From Bacteroidaceae bacterium (GTDB lineage: Bacteria; Bacteroidota; Bacteroidia; Bacteroidales; Bacteroidaceae): DNA of 45,201 nucleotides. The notes under the pieces are model-generated. The model did no database searches, was not told where the DNA came from, and saw only the letters and a list, made by a program, of their open reading frames with translations. The position numbers and the translations under genes were made by a program. This document shows positions 33,332 to 41,200 of the stretch, one piece after another. The stretch spans positions 1-45,201 of the forward strand of contig JAFROT010000041.1 in the NCBI GenBank assembly GCA_017429525.1. The letters are read 5' to 3'. Each line of letters begins with the position of its first letter. Within the stretch, counting starts at the first letter, position 1.

Positions 33332-35338
33332 TTAATTCGCTCTCAGTCCCATGGAACAAATGATAGTGGAATCTTTGTGCTCGGCATGATCATGGTCTAT
33401 TCGGCAGAGGGTGCCATTCTTGTACATCTCCAGCACCGTATCTACAATATCATCGTTGGTGCTGACACGCAGCAGACGTCCAAGAATGACCTTTGTGCTC
33501 TCCACGAACTGGAAGTTGTAGATGTCGTCAATGGCTAATTTGAGCAACTGACGCTTCTCCTCCGTGAAGAAGAGGTCCAAGGGTCGTTCGTAGTAGTTCT
33601 GCAGCAGTTCAATGATACGATAGCGCGTGCTGAAGCGGTTGCCGAGAATGCCGCTGACGTTGGTGTTCTCGTTCTTCGTGTTCTCTACCGCTTTCTCCAC
33701 GAGGTCGAAGTGATTGTCAAGAGGTTCTTGCGCAGGCTCGTCAGCAGAACAGGCCAATGCCTGAAGGATTTTCTTCTGCGACTGGCTGATGACCTCACCT
33801 TTGGAGTTGAACCATGTTAAAAGGTCGTAGTCGTTGTGGGTCTTGATGTAGGTGACTACTCCGTCATGGAGCACATCGGAGGCTTTTCTTGTAGAATAAA
33901 TAACATCGGGTAGTTCGGGGATAATCTGTTTCAGGCGAGGGTTGGCGTCGGTGGCGTTCTTCCAAATCTGGTAAGCGTAGGAAGCCAAGTCGACATCGCT
34001 GTCGTCCTCGTCGTCGTCGAGCACACCACTCTTCTCGTTGTACATGTCGGTGAGGTTTTTGGCATTGCCCTCGAAGAACACCTCATCGCTGCCCACTATG
34101 CTGGCATTCTCGTTGATGCGGTCGTTGAGCCGTTGGCGCAGACGGATGATGTTCTCCACCTGGTCGGCAGGGAAGAATGAGTAGCAGAAAATCTGTTCTG
34201 CTTCCTGGCCGATACGGTCCACACGTCCTGCGCGCTGGATTAATCGGATGATAGCCCAGGGGAGGTCATAGTTGACGATGACATGACTGTCCTGTAGGTT
34301 CTGACCTTCGGAGAGAACATCGGTGGCCACTAAGATGCGCAGCTCGTTGGACGCTGAGACCTCAGCTTTGTTGGACAGCGGAGAGAAATGCTCGACAATT
34401 GAAGTTGGATTGGAGCTTGCCCCGGTGGCGCGACCGATTTGTTGGAAACCGCGCCTCCGCAATTGGCGATAGACGTAGTTAGCTGTGTCGGAGTATTGGG
34501 TGAAGATAAGAACCTTCTCGTTGCCGTGCGTCTTTGTCAGTAAATCCTGCAGTTCATTGAGTTTCTGGTCGGTCGTGGGATTCCACTTGCCACAGAGCTC
34601 TATCATCTTAATCAGACGTTCGCAGTCCTGTTTCAGATGTGTTTTCAGCGAACGTCTGAAATAGGTGGAATCCAACCAGTCTACATTGTTCTTGCCGCTG
34701 AGGATGTTGTAGTATTCCCGAGCCTTGGCCATATAGATTTTCATATCGGTAGGAATTTCTATCAACCCGTCGCCGCTCATGCGGTCTTCTTCGTCGTTGT
34801 CATGGTCGAAGATGTCGTTGATGTCTTCATCCTCGATGTACGTATCGGGCAGTTCATTCTCATCGCCAATGGGCAATGGCAATTTGTTTTCGATGGCGTA
34901 CATGAAGACGGCATTGCGCAAGATATGGCGATAGAGCGTCAGCAGGAAGGAGAAGCCGCTGCTGTCTATGCGCTTGAAGAAGGTGCTCTTGCAGAACCCC
35001 ATCATCCGCTGTCCTGCACGGGAAAGGTTTTCCAGCAGACGCTTGTCGCGCTCTGAAGCCGAAGTGGTCTTTGACGTATCTTCGTAGGTCGAGAGCCCAT
35101 AGCGTGGCAGCCGCAGTTCTTCCATCATGCTGATCATCTCCTCGCTGTAGAGGCGGCTATATTGGTCGCCGTCAACAGTCTTGAACTTGATAGCCTTGGG
35201 TACTCGGTCGGGGAAATAGTTGCGTCGGCCATCGTTGAACTCCAGGTACTTGCGCCCGCTCTTCGGGTCGGTCTTGGCATAGTTCTCTTTGATGAAAGTG
35301 CGTGTGCGACGCACTAGAAACAGCTTCATCAATTCCAT
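33332..35338 (-). CDS. SNF2-type helicase, C-terminal half (after in-frame UGA)
   Basis: 668 residues if started at the internal Met (MELMKLFLVRRTRTFIKENYA). Contains the second RecA-like lobe, with helicase motif V-like VLSEGQNLQDSHVIVNYDLPW and motif VI LIQRAGRVDRIGQ, then a long charged C-terminal region. It is in the same frame as the upstream half, separated only by a TGA at 35417-35419. The 26 codons between (AFLQQHSEVFIRS..., DDW) fit the family. So this is the downstream part of one gene of about 1126 codons. It ends 34 bp before the methyltransferase start. Whether it is translated from an internal start is unknown; alone it lacks Walker A. Confidence 0.75.
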   Translation of the reverse strand: MELMKLFLVRRTRTFIKENYAKTDPKSGRKYLEFNDGRRNYFPDRVPKAIKFKTVDGDQYSRLYSEEMISMMEELRLPRYGLSTYEDTSKTTSASERDKRLLENLSRAGQRMMGFCKSTFFKRIDSSGFSFLLTLYRHILRNAVFMYAIENKLPLPIGDENELPDTYIEDEDINDIFDHDNDEEDRMSGDGLIEIPTDMKIYMAKAREYYNILSGKNNVDWLDSTYFRRSLKTHLKQDCERLIKMIELCGKWNPTTDQKLNELQDLLTKTHGNEKVLIFTQYSDTANYVYRQLRRRGFQQIGRATGASSNPTSIVEHFSPLSNKAEVSASNELRILVATDVLSEGQNLQDSHVIVNYDLPWAIIRLIQRAGRVDRIGQEAEQIFCYSFFPADQVENIIRLRQRLNDRINENASIVGSDEVFFEGNAKNLTDMYNEKSGVLDDDEDDSDVDLASYAYQIWKNATDANPRLKQIIPELPDVIYSTRKASDVLHDGVVTYIKTHNDYDLLTWFNSKGEVISQSQKKILQALACSADEPAQEPLDNHFDLVEKAVENTKNENTNVSGILGNRFSTRYRIIELLQNYYERPLDLFFTEEKRQLLKLAIDDIYNFQFVESTKVILGRLLRVSTNDDIVDTVLEMYKNGTLCRIDHDHAEHKDSTIICSMGLRAN

Positions 35339-35416
35339 CCAGTCGTCGGCATGAGAACTCTTCTCGAAAGCTTTAATACTGCGGATGAAGACTTCAGAAT
35401 GTTGTTGCAGGAAGGC

Positions 35417-35419
35417 TCA
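35417..35419 (-). other. In-frame UGA interrupting the PLD-SNF2 helicase gene
   Basis: The codons read ...GAG CTG GGC GGC GAT TGA GCC TTC CTG..., with continuous, family-like coding on both sides in the same frame. A single base change (for example from GGA, CGA or TGG) explains it. Other genes here end in TGA (lipoprotein at 3531, ATPase at 16260), so UGA is a real stop. No selenocysteine-type hairpin is evident. Confidence 0.75.
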
Positions 35420-36712
35420 ATCGCCGCCCAGCTCACGGATATACTCTTCCGGGCGGATTCCAAGGTCATCGTCCTCGCTGATGAACAGCTTGAGTTGTGC
35501 CGCCAAGTCGGAGAAGTCCTTGTTGTAGGGCGTTGCGGTGAGGAGCAGGACCTTGCAGTCCTGATGTTCTATGAGGTGCTTAATGTTTTGATAGCGCTTG
35601 CCTGAAGCATTGCGCAGGTTGTGGCTTTCATCTACGATAATCAAGCGATAGTAGCGTGCGCTGTCCACATCAATAGGCTTGGCCATTGACCAGATGTCGG
35701 CCTTCAGATCGTAGCGGCGGCGATACTTGTCCCACATATCCTGCAAGTTGGCAGGACAGATGATGAGCGTACTGCTGGCGAAGGTCATTTCATAAATCTT
35801 GGCGATGGCGCAGGCGGTGATGGTTTTGCCCAGCCCCACGACATCGCCGATCATCGCCCCACCACGTTTTTCGCTGTTCAGGTGGCGGGCTGCTATCTTG
35901 ACGGCCGTCTGCTGGAAATCAAAAAGCTCGCGCTGAAATTCTGGCGGCAGAGTGAATTCCTTGATGCCGCTGCGTGCGTCTGCGCTGAGATGGAAGGCTG
36001 TCTTCAGGTATATATAATAAGGTGGGATGATTTTTTCTCCAGCCCAACTGTTGTCAATGGCCTCTATAAGCTCTTTGGTGATGTCGATGCAGTAGTGGTC
36101 GTTCCAACGCTCCTCGAACCAGTCATAGAATTTCTGAGCGTCGTCGCTGTCACCAAATTCAGCATTTAACTCACCTTGTTTTGTAAGGCCAGAATAAGTG
36201 AGGTTGCTGCTGCCCATGATAGCCTGAATCTTGTTGAAATTATCATCGGGACGGTGGGCAAGATAGAGTTTTGCATGAAGAGGCTCTGCCACATAGAGTT
36301 TTACGCAGACCTTATTGTCCTTGAGTTGTGCAGACAGACGACGAAGTGTCCATTCATCCTGCTTAGTAGGGAGGCCAAGTAGCAGTTGGCGCTTGAAATC
36401 TCTTGCGATTTCCAATTTGCATTGGCTCACATAATTGCTGTCTGGCAGTTGCTGAGCAGAATACAACCGACGGACAAGCTCTTGGTCGGGTTGGTGCATG
36501 CCAATGAGCAGGCGACAATAACGGAGTTGCTGCTGATTACCTTCATAGACGTAGTCTCCCGGCAAGTCGTCGATCTGATTTACCACGAGGTTCCAACCAC
36601 GAAGATTGAAATAGCCGACACAGAAATCCACACGTTTCACACCTACATTCGTGATAATGTTCTGCAGGCCTTGTGTGAATTTAGTTTCAATGTTGTCGTA
36701 AATCCTGGACAT
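35417..36712 (-). CDS. PLD-nuclease/SNF2 helicase fusion, N-terminal part (truncated by UGA)
   Basis: 431 residues before the UGA. Residues 1-220 form a phospholipase-D-like nuclease domain with His146-x-Lys148 (LHAKLYL) and GSSN (167-170); the Asp of a full HKD motif is not obvious. From about 260 follows the first lobe of an SNF2/SF2 translocase: Q-motif region FDFQQTAV, Walker A GDVVGLGKT (289-297), Walker B IIVDESH (358-364) and motif III LLTATP (390-395). Together with 33332-35338 this is an ATP-driven DNA translocase with its own nuclease, functionally like the separate PLD nuclease and helicase of NgoAVII/CglI systems. As encoded, the protein stops before the second motor lobe and is probably inactive. 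An extensive structured leader precedes it. Confidence 0.8.
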   Translation of the reverse strand: MSRIYDNIETKFTQGLQNIITNVGVKRVDFCVGYFNLRGWNLVVNQIDDLPGDYVYEGNQQQLRYCRLLIGMHQPDQELVRRLYSAQQLPDSNYVSQCKLEIARDFKRQLLLGLPTKQDEWTLRRLSAQLKDNKVCVKLYVAEPLHAKLYLAHRPDDNFNKIQAIMGSSNLTYSGLTKQGELNAEFGDSDDAQKFYDWFEERWNDHYCIDITKELIEAIDNSWAGEKIIPPYYIYLKTAFHLSADARSGIKEFTLPPEFQRELFDFQQTAVKIAARHLNSEKRGGAMIGDVVGLGKTITACAIAKIYEMTFASSTLIICPANLQDMWDKYRRRYDLKADIWSMAKPIDVDSARYYRLIIVDESHNLRNASGKRYQNIKHLIEHQDCKVLLLTATPYNKDFSDLAAQLKLFISEDDDLGIRPEEYIRELGGD

Positions 36713-37046
36713 AGTTGCGATAACGTTTTAGCCAGCACACACGTTATCGGCAAGTTTATAGGCTTCTCAACATCGGGCCTCCAGACATGGAAATAGCGCA
36801 GGACGCCACTTATCCATATCTGGAGGCCCTAGGAAAGCCTATAACACCTGATAAGTCGTGCCTACGCTATCGCATAGGCATTAACTTGTCTTCTGGTGTT
36901 ATGTATATCAGTGAATTTCCTAGGTTCCCAGATATATACCAACAACATTAATGCTGTAAGTTTATGATTCCGATAAGATTTGAGGGCTCCTCCGCTGAGG
37001 TTTCCTGCGGCTCACATCTGAACCGCTTCGTGCCCTTTCGGGCACA
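36713..37046 (-). ncRNA. Highly structured noncoding segment, candidate leader RNA or independent ncRNA
   Basis: About 330 bases with no gene but many long inverted repeats (plus-strand coordinates). CGATAACGT 36718/36741 (9 bp, ends 5 bases before the helicase ATG). TTATAGGCTT 36757/36835 (10 bp). 36775-36790 with 36814-36829 (16 positions, one G.T). TAACACC 36842/36895, GATAAGT 36850/36884 and TGCCTA 36859/36875 nested as one 20-bp hairpin. CCTAGGAAA 36828/36916 and ATATCTGG 36816/36928 (17 bp in two parts). GTGCCC-GGGCAC 37030-37045 with a GAAA loop on the minus strand. The 36816-36836 arm is shared by two incompatible pairings. A TATCTTTG promoter precedes it on the minus strand, so a structured 5' leader of the defence operon is likeliest. 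It matches no RNA family I know. Confidence 0.6.
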
Positions 37047-37078
37047 AAGATAATGATTTTTTTGTGAGGTGTTGCAAG
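37045..37078 (-). promoter_or_regulatory. Promoter of the defence operon/structured RNA: TTG, 22-bp spacer, TATCTTTG
   Basis: The minus strand reads TATCTTTG at 37052-37045, with TTGC about 22 bases upstream. It would start RNA near 37039, just at the GAAA-capped hairpin, about 326 bases before the helicase ATG. Confidence 0.6.
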
Positions 37079-37160
37079 AAAAGAGATAAAAAGATGGGGT
37101 GGAAGGTGAAAAATGATTTGTTGCGGTCGGTTTGTTACAGATTATTCTGATGTAAGTGTC

Positions 37161-37463
37161 TCAGATAGGCCTCGGTGATGATTGAGGACATTTCATCGGG
37201 AAATCACATAAGAACTGTAGCTTGAAATCGTTTGACCAGCTACTGTTATTGCCGACTTCCTTGAAATCGCTCATCAAGGTTTTGAGGTCGTCCTCTGGCA
37301 TGGGATAGAGCCAGGTGTTCCTTATCCACATCCCGAGCGAGAAGTGGAGGAGGGCGCTGTCGCCTGCAGCGGCAATCTCTTGCTTGTCGCTGGCGCTGAG
37401 ATGCTTGTCGAGGAGGGCGAAGCATTCGTCTTTCGACATGGGGTAGGGGATGTCCTTTTCCAT
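37161..37463 (-). CDS. DUF6794 protein, frameshifted near the C-terminus
   Basis: 100 residues as read from the Met at 37463. The core (MEKDIPYPMSKDECFALLDKHLSASDKQEI, then LLHFSLGMWIRNTWLYP) matches the DUF6794 family, small proteins of unknown function. The last ten residues (MKCPQSSPRPI) are foreign. Shifting frame at TTTCCC (about 37200) gives PDEMSSIITEAYLRHLHQNNL ending at 37135, and the PD..S.II...L pattern is the family's usual end. So a one-base deletion (or sequencing error) has broken the gene. Start chosen because a TATCTTTG promoter lies at 37496-37503, making the upstream Met at 37643 untranscribed. Confidence 0.75.
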   Translation of the reverse strand: MEKDIPYPMSKDECFALLDKHLSASDKQEIAAAGDSALLHFSLGMWIRNTWLYPMPEDDLKTLMSDFKEVGNNSSWSNDFKLQFLCDFPMKCPQSSPRPI

Positions 37464-37495
37464 AGCGTTCAGGAGTTTTCTGTTGTTTGGCGCTG

Positions 37496-37503
37496 CAAAG
37501 ATA
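37496..37503 (-). promoter_or_regulatory. DUF6794 promoter, -7 box TATCTTTG
   Basis: Perfect TAnnTTTG on the minus strand, 33 bases before the start codon. An inverted repeat (37513-37531) overlaps the expected -33 region. Confidence 0.65.
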
Positions 37504-37512
37504 AGAGCGGGT

Positions 37513-37531
37513 TGTCTCAAATCGTGAGACA
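37513..37531. promoter_or_regulatory. Inverted repeat TGTCTCA-5-TGAGACA, candidate operator
   Basis: Perfect 7-bp arms with a 5-base spacer, 10 bases upstream of the DUF6794 -7 box. The same half-sites occur four times at 28071-28110 near the VirE-type gene, which suggests a shared DNA-binding regulator. Confidence 0.45.
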
Positions 37532-37611
37532 GGATGAAAGTATTTTTAGATTTGTTCCCGAAAATGCCCGAAAAGACGAAAAAGGACGAAAAAAGATCTT
37601 TTTTCAACGTT

Positions 37612-37770
37612 TCCGCTCGGCGCGAAGCGACGCTTCTTCTCAAGACTCACTACGTTCGAATGAGCGAACAAGTTCGAGCGCGAGCGAAGCGAGTCTGAAG
37701 CGCTCGACCTTTGGTCGCTTCGCTCTGCGAAGAACTTTCCCGCTCGGCCTTGGCCGCTTGACACTTCAAG
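37612..37770. repeat. Dispersed repeat, copy 3 (longest)
   Basis: GC-rich, palindrome-laden block (CCGCTCGGCGCGAAGCGACG, AAGACTCACTACGTTCGA, GGTCGCTTCGCTCTGCGAAG, CCCGCTCGGCC) in the gap upstream of the DUF6794 promoter. It shares cores with the copies at 18243 and 28890. The remaining gap up to about 37900 contains only a GTTTTCTGCGCA direct repeat. Confidence 0.55.
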
Positions 37771-37883
37771 AACTTTTCTACAGGTTGTTCATACGTCTGC
37801 TGCGCTAAAAGTGCGAAAGGAAGGGCTGTTTTCTGCGCAGAACGCGGTTTTCTGCGCAACAAACGCAGGCTTTTCGTAGGAGA

Positions 37884-37917
37884 TTGTTCTTATTAATAAT
37901 AAGATGTTGTATTTTTG
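37884..37917 (+). promoter_or_regulatory. Promoter for the lipoprotein remnant/BspA-like gene: TTG, 23-bp spacer, TATTTTTG
   Basis: TATTTTTG at 37910-37917 fits TAnnTTTG, and TTG at 37884 fits a -33 element. It is the only plausible promoter before the 7-kb BspA-like gene, which starts 284 bases later. Confidence 0.55.
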
Positions 37918-37964
37918 CGTGAATTATTCATGAAAATGACTACAAAGAAATACTCCAAAAGTCG

Positions 37965-38072
37965 ATGAAAAAGAATTTAACATGGATGCTGGCCGCTCTC
38001 CTCTTCGGCTTGACGGCGGTGACGCTGACGGCTTGCTCGGACGATGACTCCGGGACGCTTCGTACATCCTGA
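37965..38072 (+). pseudogene. 35-aa lipoprotein remnant
   Basis: MKKNLTWMLAALLFGLTAVTL followed by TACSDDDSGTLRTS and a stop. This is a complete lipoprotein signal peptide with lipobox (LTAC|S) and the acidic start of a typical Prevotella lipoprotein, but the mature domain is missing. It could be a pseudogene left by deletion, or a short leader peptide translated ahead of the BspA-like gene. It was too short for ordinary gene calling. Confidence 0.55.
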
Positions 38073-38200
38073 GCTTGCCGAAGGACACTTGAAGACATCT
38101 AACAAGATCTAAAACAAAATCAGTTTTGAACGATAACAGGTATTGCGCTTTGCGCTTTTGCTTGACAACTAAAGATAAACAATTGCTAGAAATAAAAACT

Positions 38201-41200
38201 ATGAAGAAGAAACTGTTCAGTATCCTTGTATTGTGGCTGACGATAGCAGCTACGGCGCAGTCGCATGTCCTATTCTCCTTTGTGAATGACGAGGGGGCTG
38301 CGACCAGCATCGCCAATGAGATAAGTGCGACCAGCATCGCCAATGAGATGAGTGCGGCCAGCGTCGCCAATGAGGTAGCACCCGATGAGGTGGAAGCCGA
38401 TGAGGTAAAACTTCGTGACGGCTCGTTGGTCAAACGGCAACGCATGCCGAAACGGGCGCCGACGGAAGACTACACGTACACCTATAAGGGCGTGAAGTAC
38501 ACCTACATCACCGAGAACAACTACACGCGGTTCTTCAACACCTCGGTTCACAAACCGAGCGACTACGGCTGGTACACCGACGCCGAGGGCTGGTATGTGA
38601 ACGCCGAGAAGGCCTACATCACTGCCGCCAGCATCGATGCCGACAACTTCCCGTCGAGCGGTGAGGTGTATATCCTCAACGACCTGGTGGGCTTCTTTAA
38701 GGATCACACCCACCTGGGCTGCATCGCCGACAACGCCTTCCGCTACATGTCGGGCGTGAGGCGCGTCTATTTCCAGGACTGCGGTGCCTTGAGCTATACG
38801 GCCAACAGCGACTTCTACTTCTTCATCGGCGACTGCGCGTTTGCCAACTGCGAGAACCTGGAGGAGGTGAACCTGATGCAGTGGACCACCAGCGGCGACA
38901 ACCACTGGCAGGCACTGCCCCCAACGGCAGTGAAGCGCATCTGGGGTTCGATGCTCGACAACTCGCCCAAGGCGTGGCTGCGCGTGGGCACCAGCGTCTA
39001 TCAGCAATACCTCGGCAGCCAGACATGGGTGCAGGTTCGCAACCGCATCACCACCTTCGAGCATTCATCGGACGACATCACGGTGAACGGCGCCGTCTAC
39101 AGCTTCCTGAAGGCCGAGGACGGCAGTGCCCTCTCGAACGCCGATGACCAGCACGAGGAGATCATGAAGACGCTGCGCCTGTGGAACGCCGACTACCAGA
39201 ATTTCAACGCCGCCTCGCTGCTCAGCGACAAGAGCCGCACCCAGGACAACGCCAACCTGTGGTACACCACGGTGAAGGGCGTCGACAACGACTACCTGAA
39301 GAAGAATGACGGCGTGCTACGCATCTACAACGACCCGGGTTCGTACTACAACTACAAGACCATCGCCATCCGTCGCGGGGCCTTCGAGAACTGCAGCGAC
39401 CTGAAGGCCGTGGAGTTCTGGCAGACCAACGGTCGCAGCAGTAACTCGTACAGCGAGCCGAAGCTGGTCATCGAGAACGGCGCCTTCAAGAACTGCAAGA
39501 ACCTGAAGGAGATTCGCTTGTTCTACAAGGTGGAGGATGGTGAAGACCGCTGGCAGGTGCTCGGTCCGACTGACATCATCCCCGGCAACAACATCTTCGG
39601 TCTGCCTCCGATGGACGAAGTGATGGCCATGGACACGGAAGACAAACAGACAGCGTGTGCCCTGCCCGACGACTTCCGCATTCTCGTCTCTCCCGACCGC
39701 TATTCGGAGTTCATCGTCGACCCCAACTGGTCCCCCTACGCCAACTTCATCAAGTCTGCTGACTATATGCCCACCGCAAAGGCCGACATCGTCAAGAACG
39801 GACTCACCTACGGCTATGTGGGTGGCACGGATGGAATCCTCTCGACGGATCAGGTGGTGACGCAGTCCTACTCGCTGTGGAGCATTCCCACTACCGTCGC
39901 CGAGGTGGCGTCGATTATCTATTCCTTCTATAGCATCTATCAAGCTCTGAAAGCAGCCTCTGTCGCCGTCGAGGGATTGGAAGAGTTCTCAGATGATGCC
40001 ATCGTGCAGGTGGTGGAAAAGACAGTGGCCAGCTCCAGTGACGATGTAGCTGGAAATGTCTTTTATAATGCGAAGGATTTTGGAATAGCCGACAAATTGC
40101 ACAAAGATGTCCTGTTCATGAAGCAACTATCGAACGAGATGCTCAGTGAAACAGGCGAAGTCACTGCCTATGAAATGGGCGTATTCTATGGCAAGAATTT
40201 GAAGCAATTAGGTCTTGGCGAAGAGATGATTGAAAGATTTGCTAATTTAGGAATGTGCAATGACAATGGCCTCATCATAATGAAAGGAGAAGAATTATTC
40301 GCAGCCTTTTGTAGTGATCGTCCAATACGAATGGCCATGAAGGATATGGCTTTTTATTTCAAGTGGATTTGCGATCCTAGCAAGGTGGCTCCGGCAGCGA
40401 TTCTCAAAGAGAGAAAGGAAGAACTCATTGAAGGTATTATTCTCAACAGAGTTTCGGGAAATATCATAAACACATCGACAGGTCATTCGCTCTTCAGTAG
40501 CAGGGATGCGGCGTCTGTAGCAGTGAGGGACGCTATCATGGGTACCATCGGCAACTCAACACTTATTTCCGGCGTGCTGGGTAGCGGCATGGCCACAGCG
40601 AAGACACTGCAGGATGGTTTCAACATGGCTATGCTGAAGGATGGCATGAAAAATAATATCATGTCGAATATTCATGCTGTGAGCACGCATGCCAGTAACA
40701 TGGTGATCATCACACCGCACAAAAACCTCATCTACCATACCTATCTCAAAAGTGCACCTGATGATATCGAGAATGCCGTGATCTACACGGGTGTGTCGAA
40801 GGACACGCGCACCACCACGTGGCTTCCCCAGGTGTTCAAGAACAAGAAACAGCTGAAGACCATCAGGTTCCACGACAATAGCGACCGCAACAGCCACAAC
40901 ATGTCGGGCAACCTCATCTTCATTCCCGACTCAGCCTTCGTCGGGTGCGACGCTTTGGAGACCCTCGACTTGCGTATGATGACCGATGACAATGGAGAGA
41001 GAGCCATGGGCCCGGAGGACTTCGTGCTCTGCGGCGACGACATCTTCGCCGGTCTCGATTCCACAAAGTTCCATATCATCATCCCCATCGAGCGACGGCT
41101 TGACTTCCTGCTCAGTGACAGTTGGCGACAGCACAAGCGCTTCTTCGTTTATCAAGAAGTGGAGGAGAAGGTCAACTTCACCGAGTTTGGCGTGAAGTAT

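Noticed and set aside
35417-35419. Recoded UGA (selenocysteine or reassigned codon)
   Set aside because: UGA ends other genes in this window, no SECIS-like hairpin follows closely, and the position is not a redox site. A nonsense change is simpler.
28961-36712. Complete DISARM or BREX locus
   Set aside because: No DrmA/B/C, PglZ, BrxC or BrxL homologue is visible; only helicase/PLD, methyltransferase, DprA-like and a small gene are present.
36718-36926. Integron attC site or IS200/IS605-type ends
   Set aside because: No integrase or TnpA/TnpB is present and the GTTRRRY/RYYYAAC core pairs are not arranged as in attC. The palindromes lie between a promoter and a start codon instead.
36713-37046. 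tmRNA, RNase P RNA, cobalamin or TPP riboswitch
   Set aside because: None of the conserved strings of these RNAs could be found on either strand.
37924-38445. 173-aa minus-strand frame opposite the lipoprotein remnant and BspA-like start
   Set aside because: Its content (TSLATLAALISLAML repeats) is the reverse reading of the 27-bp coding repeat and the signal peptide.
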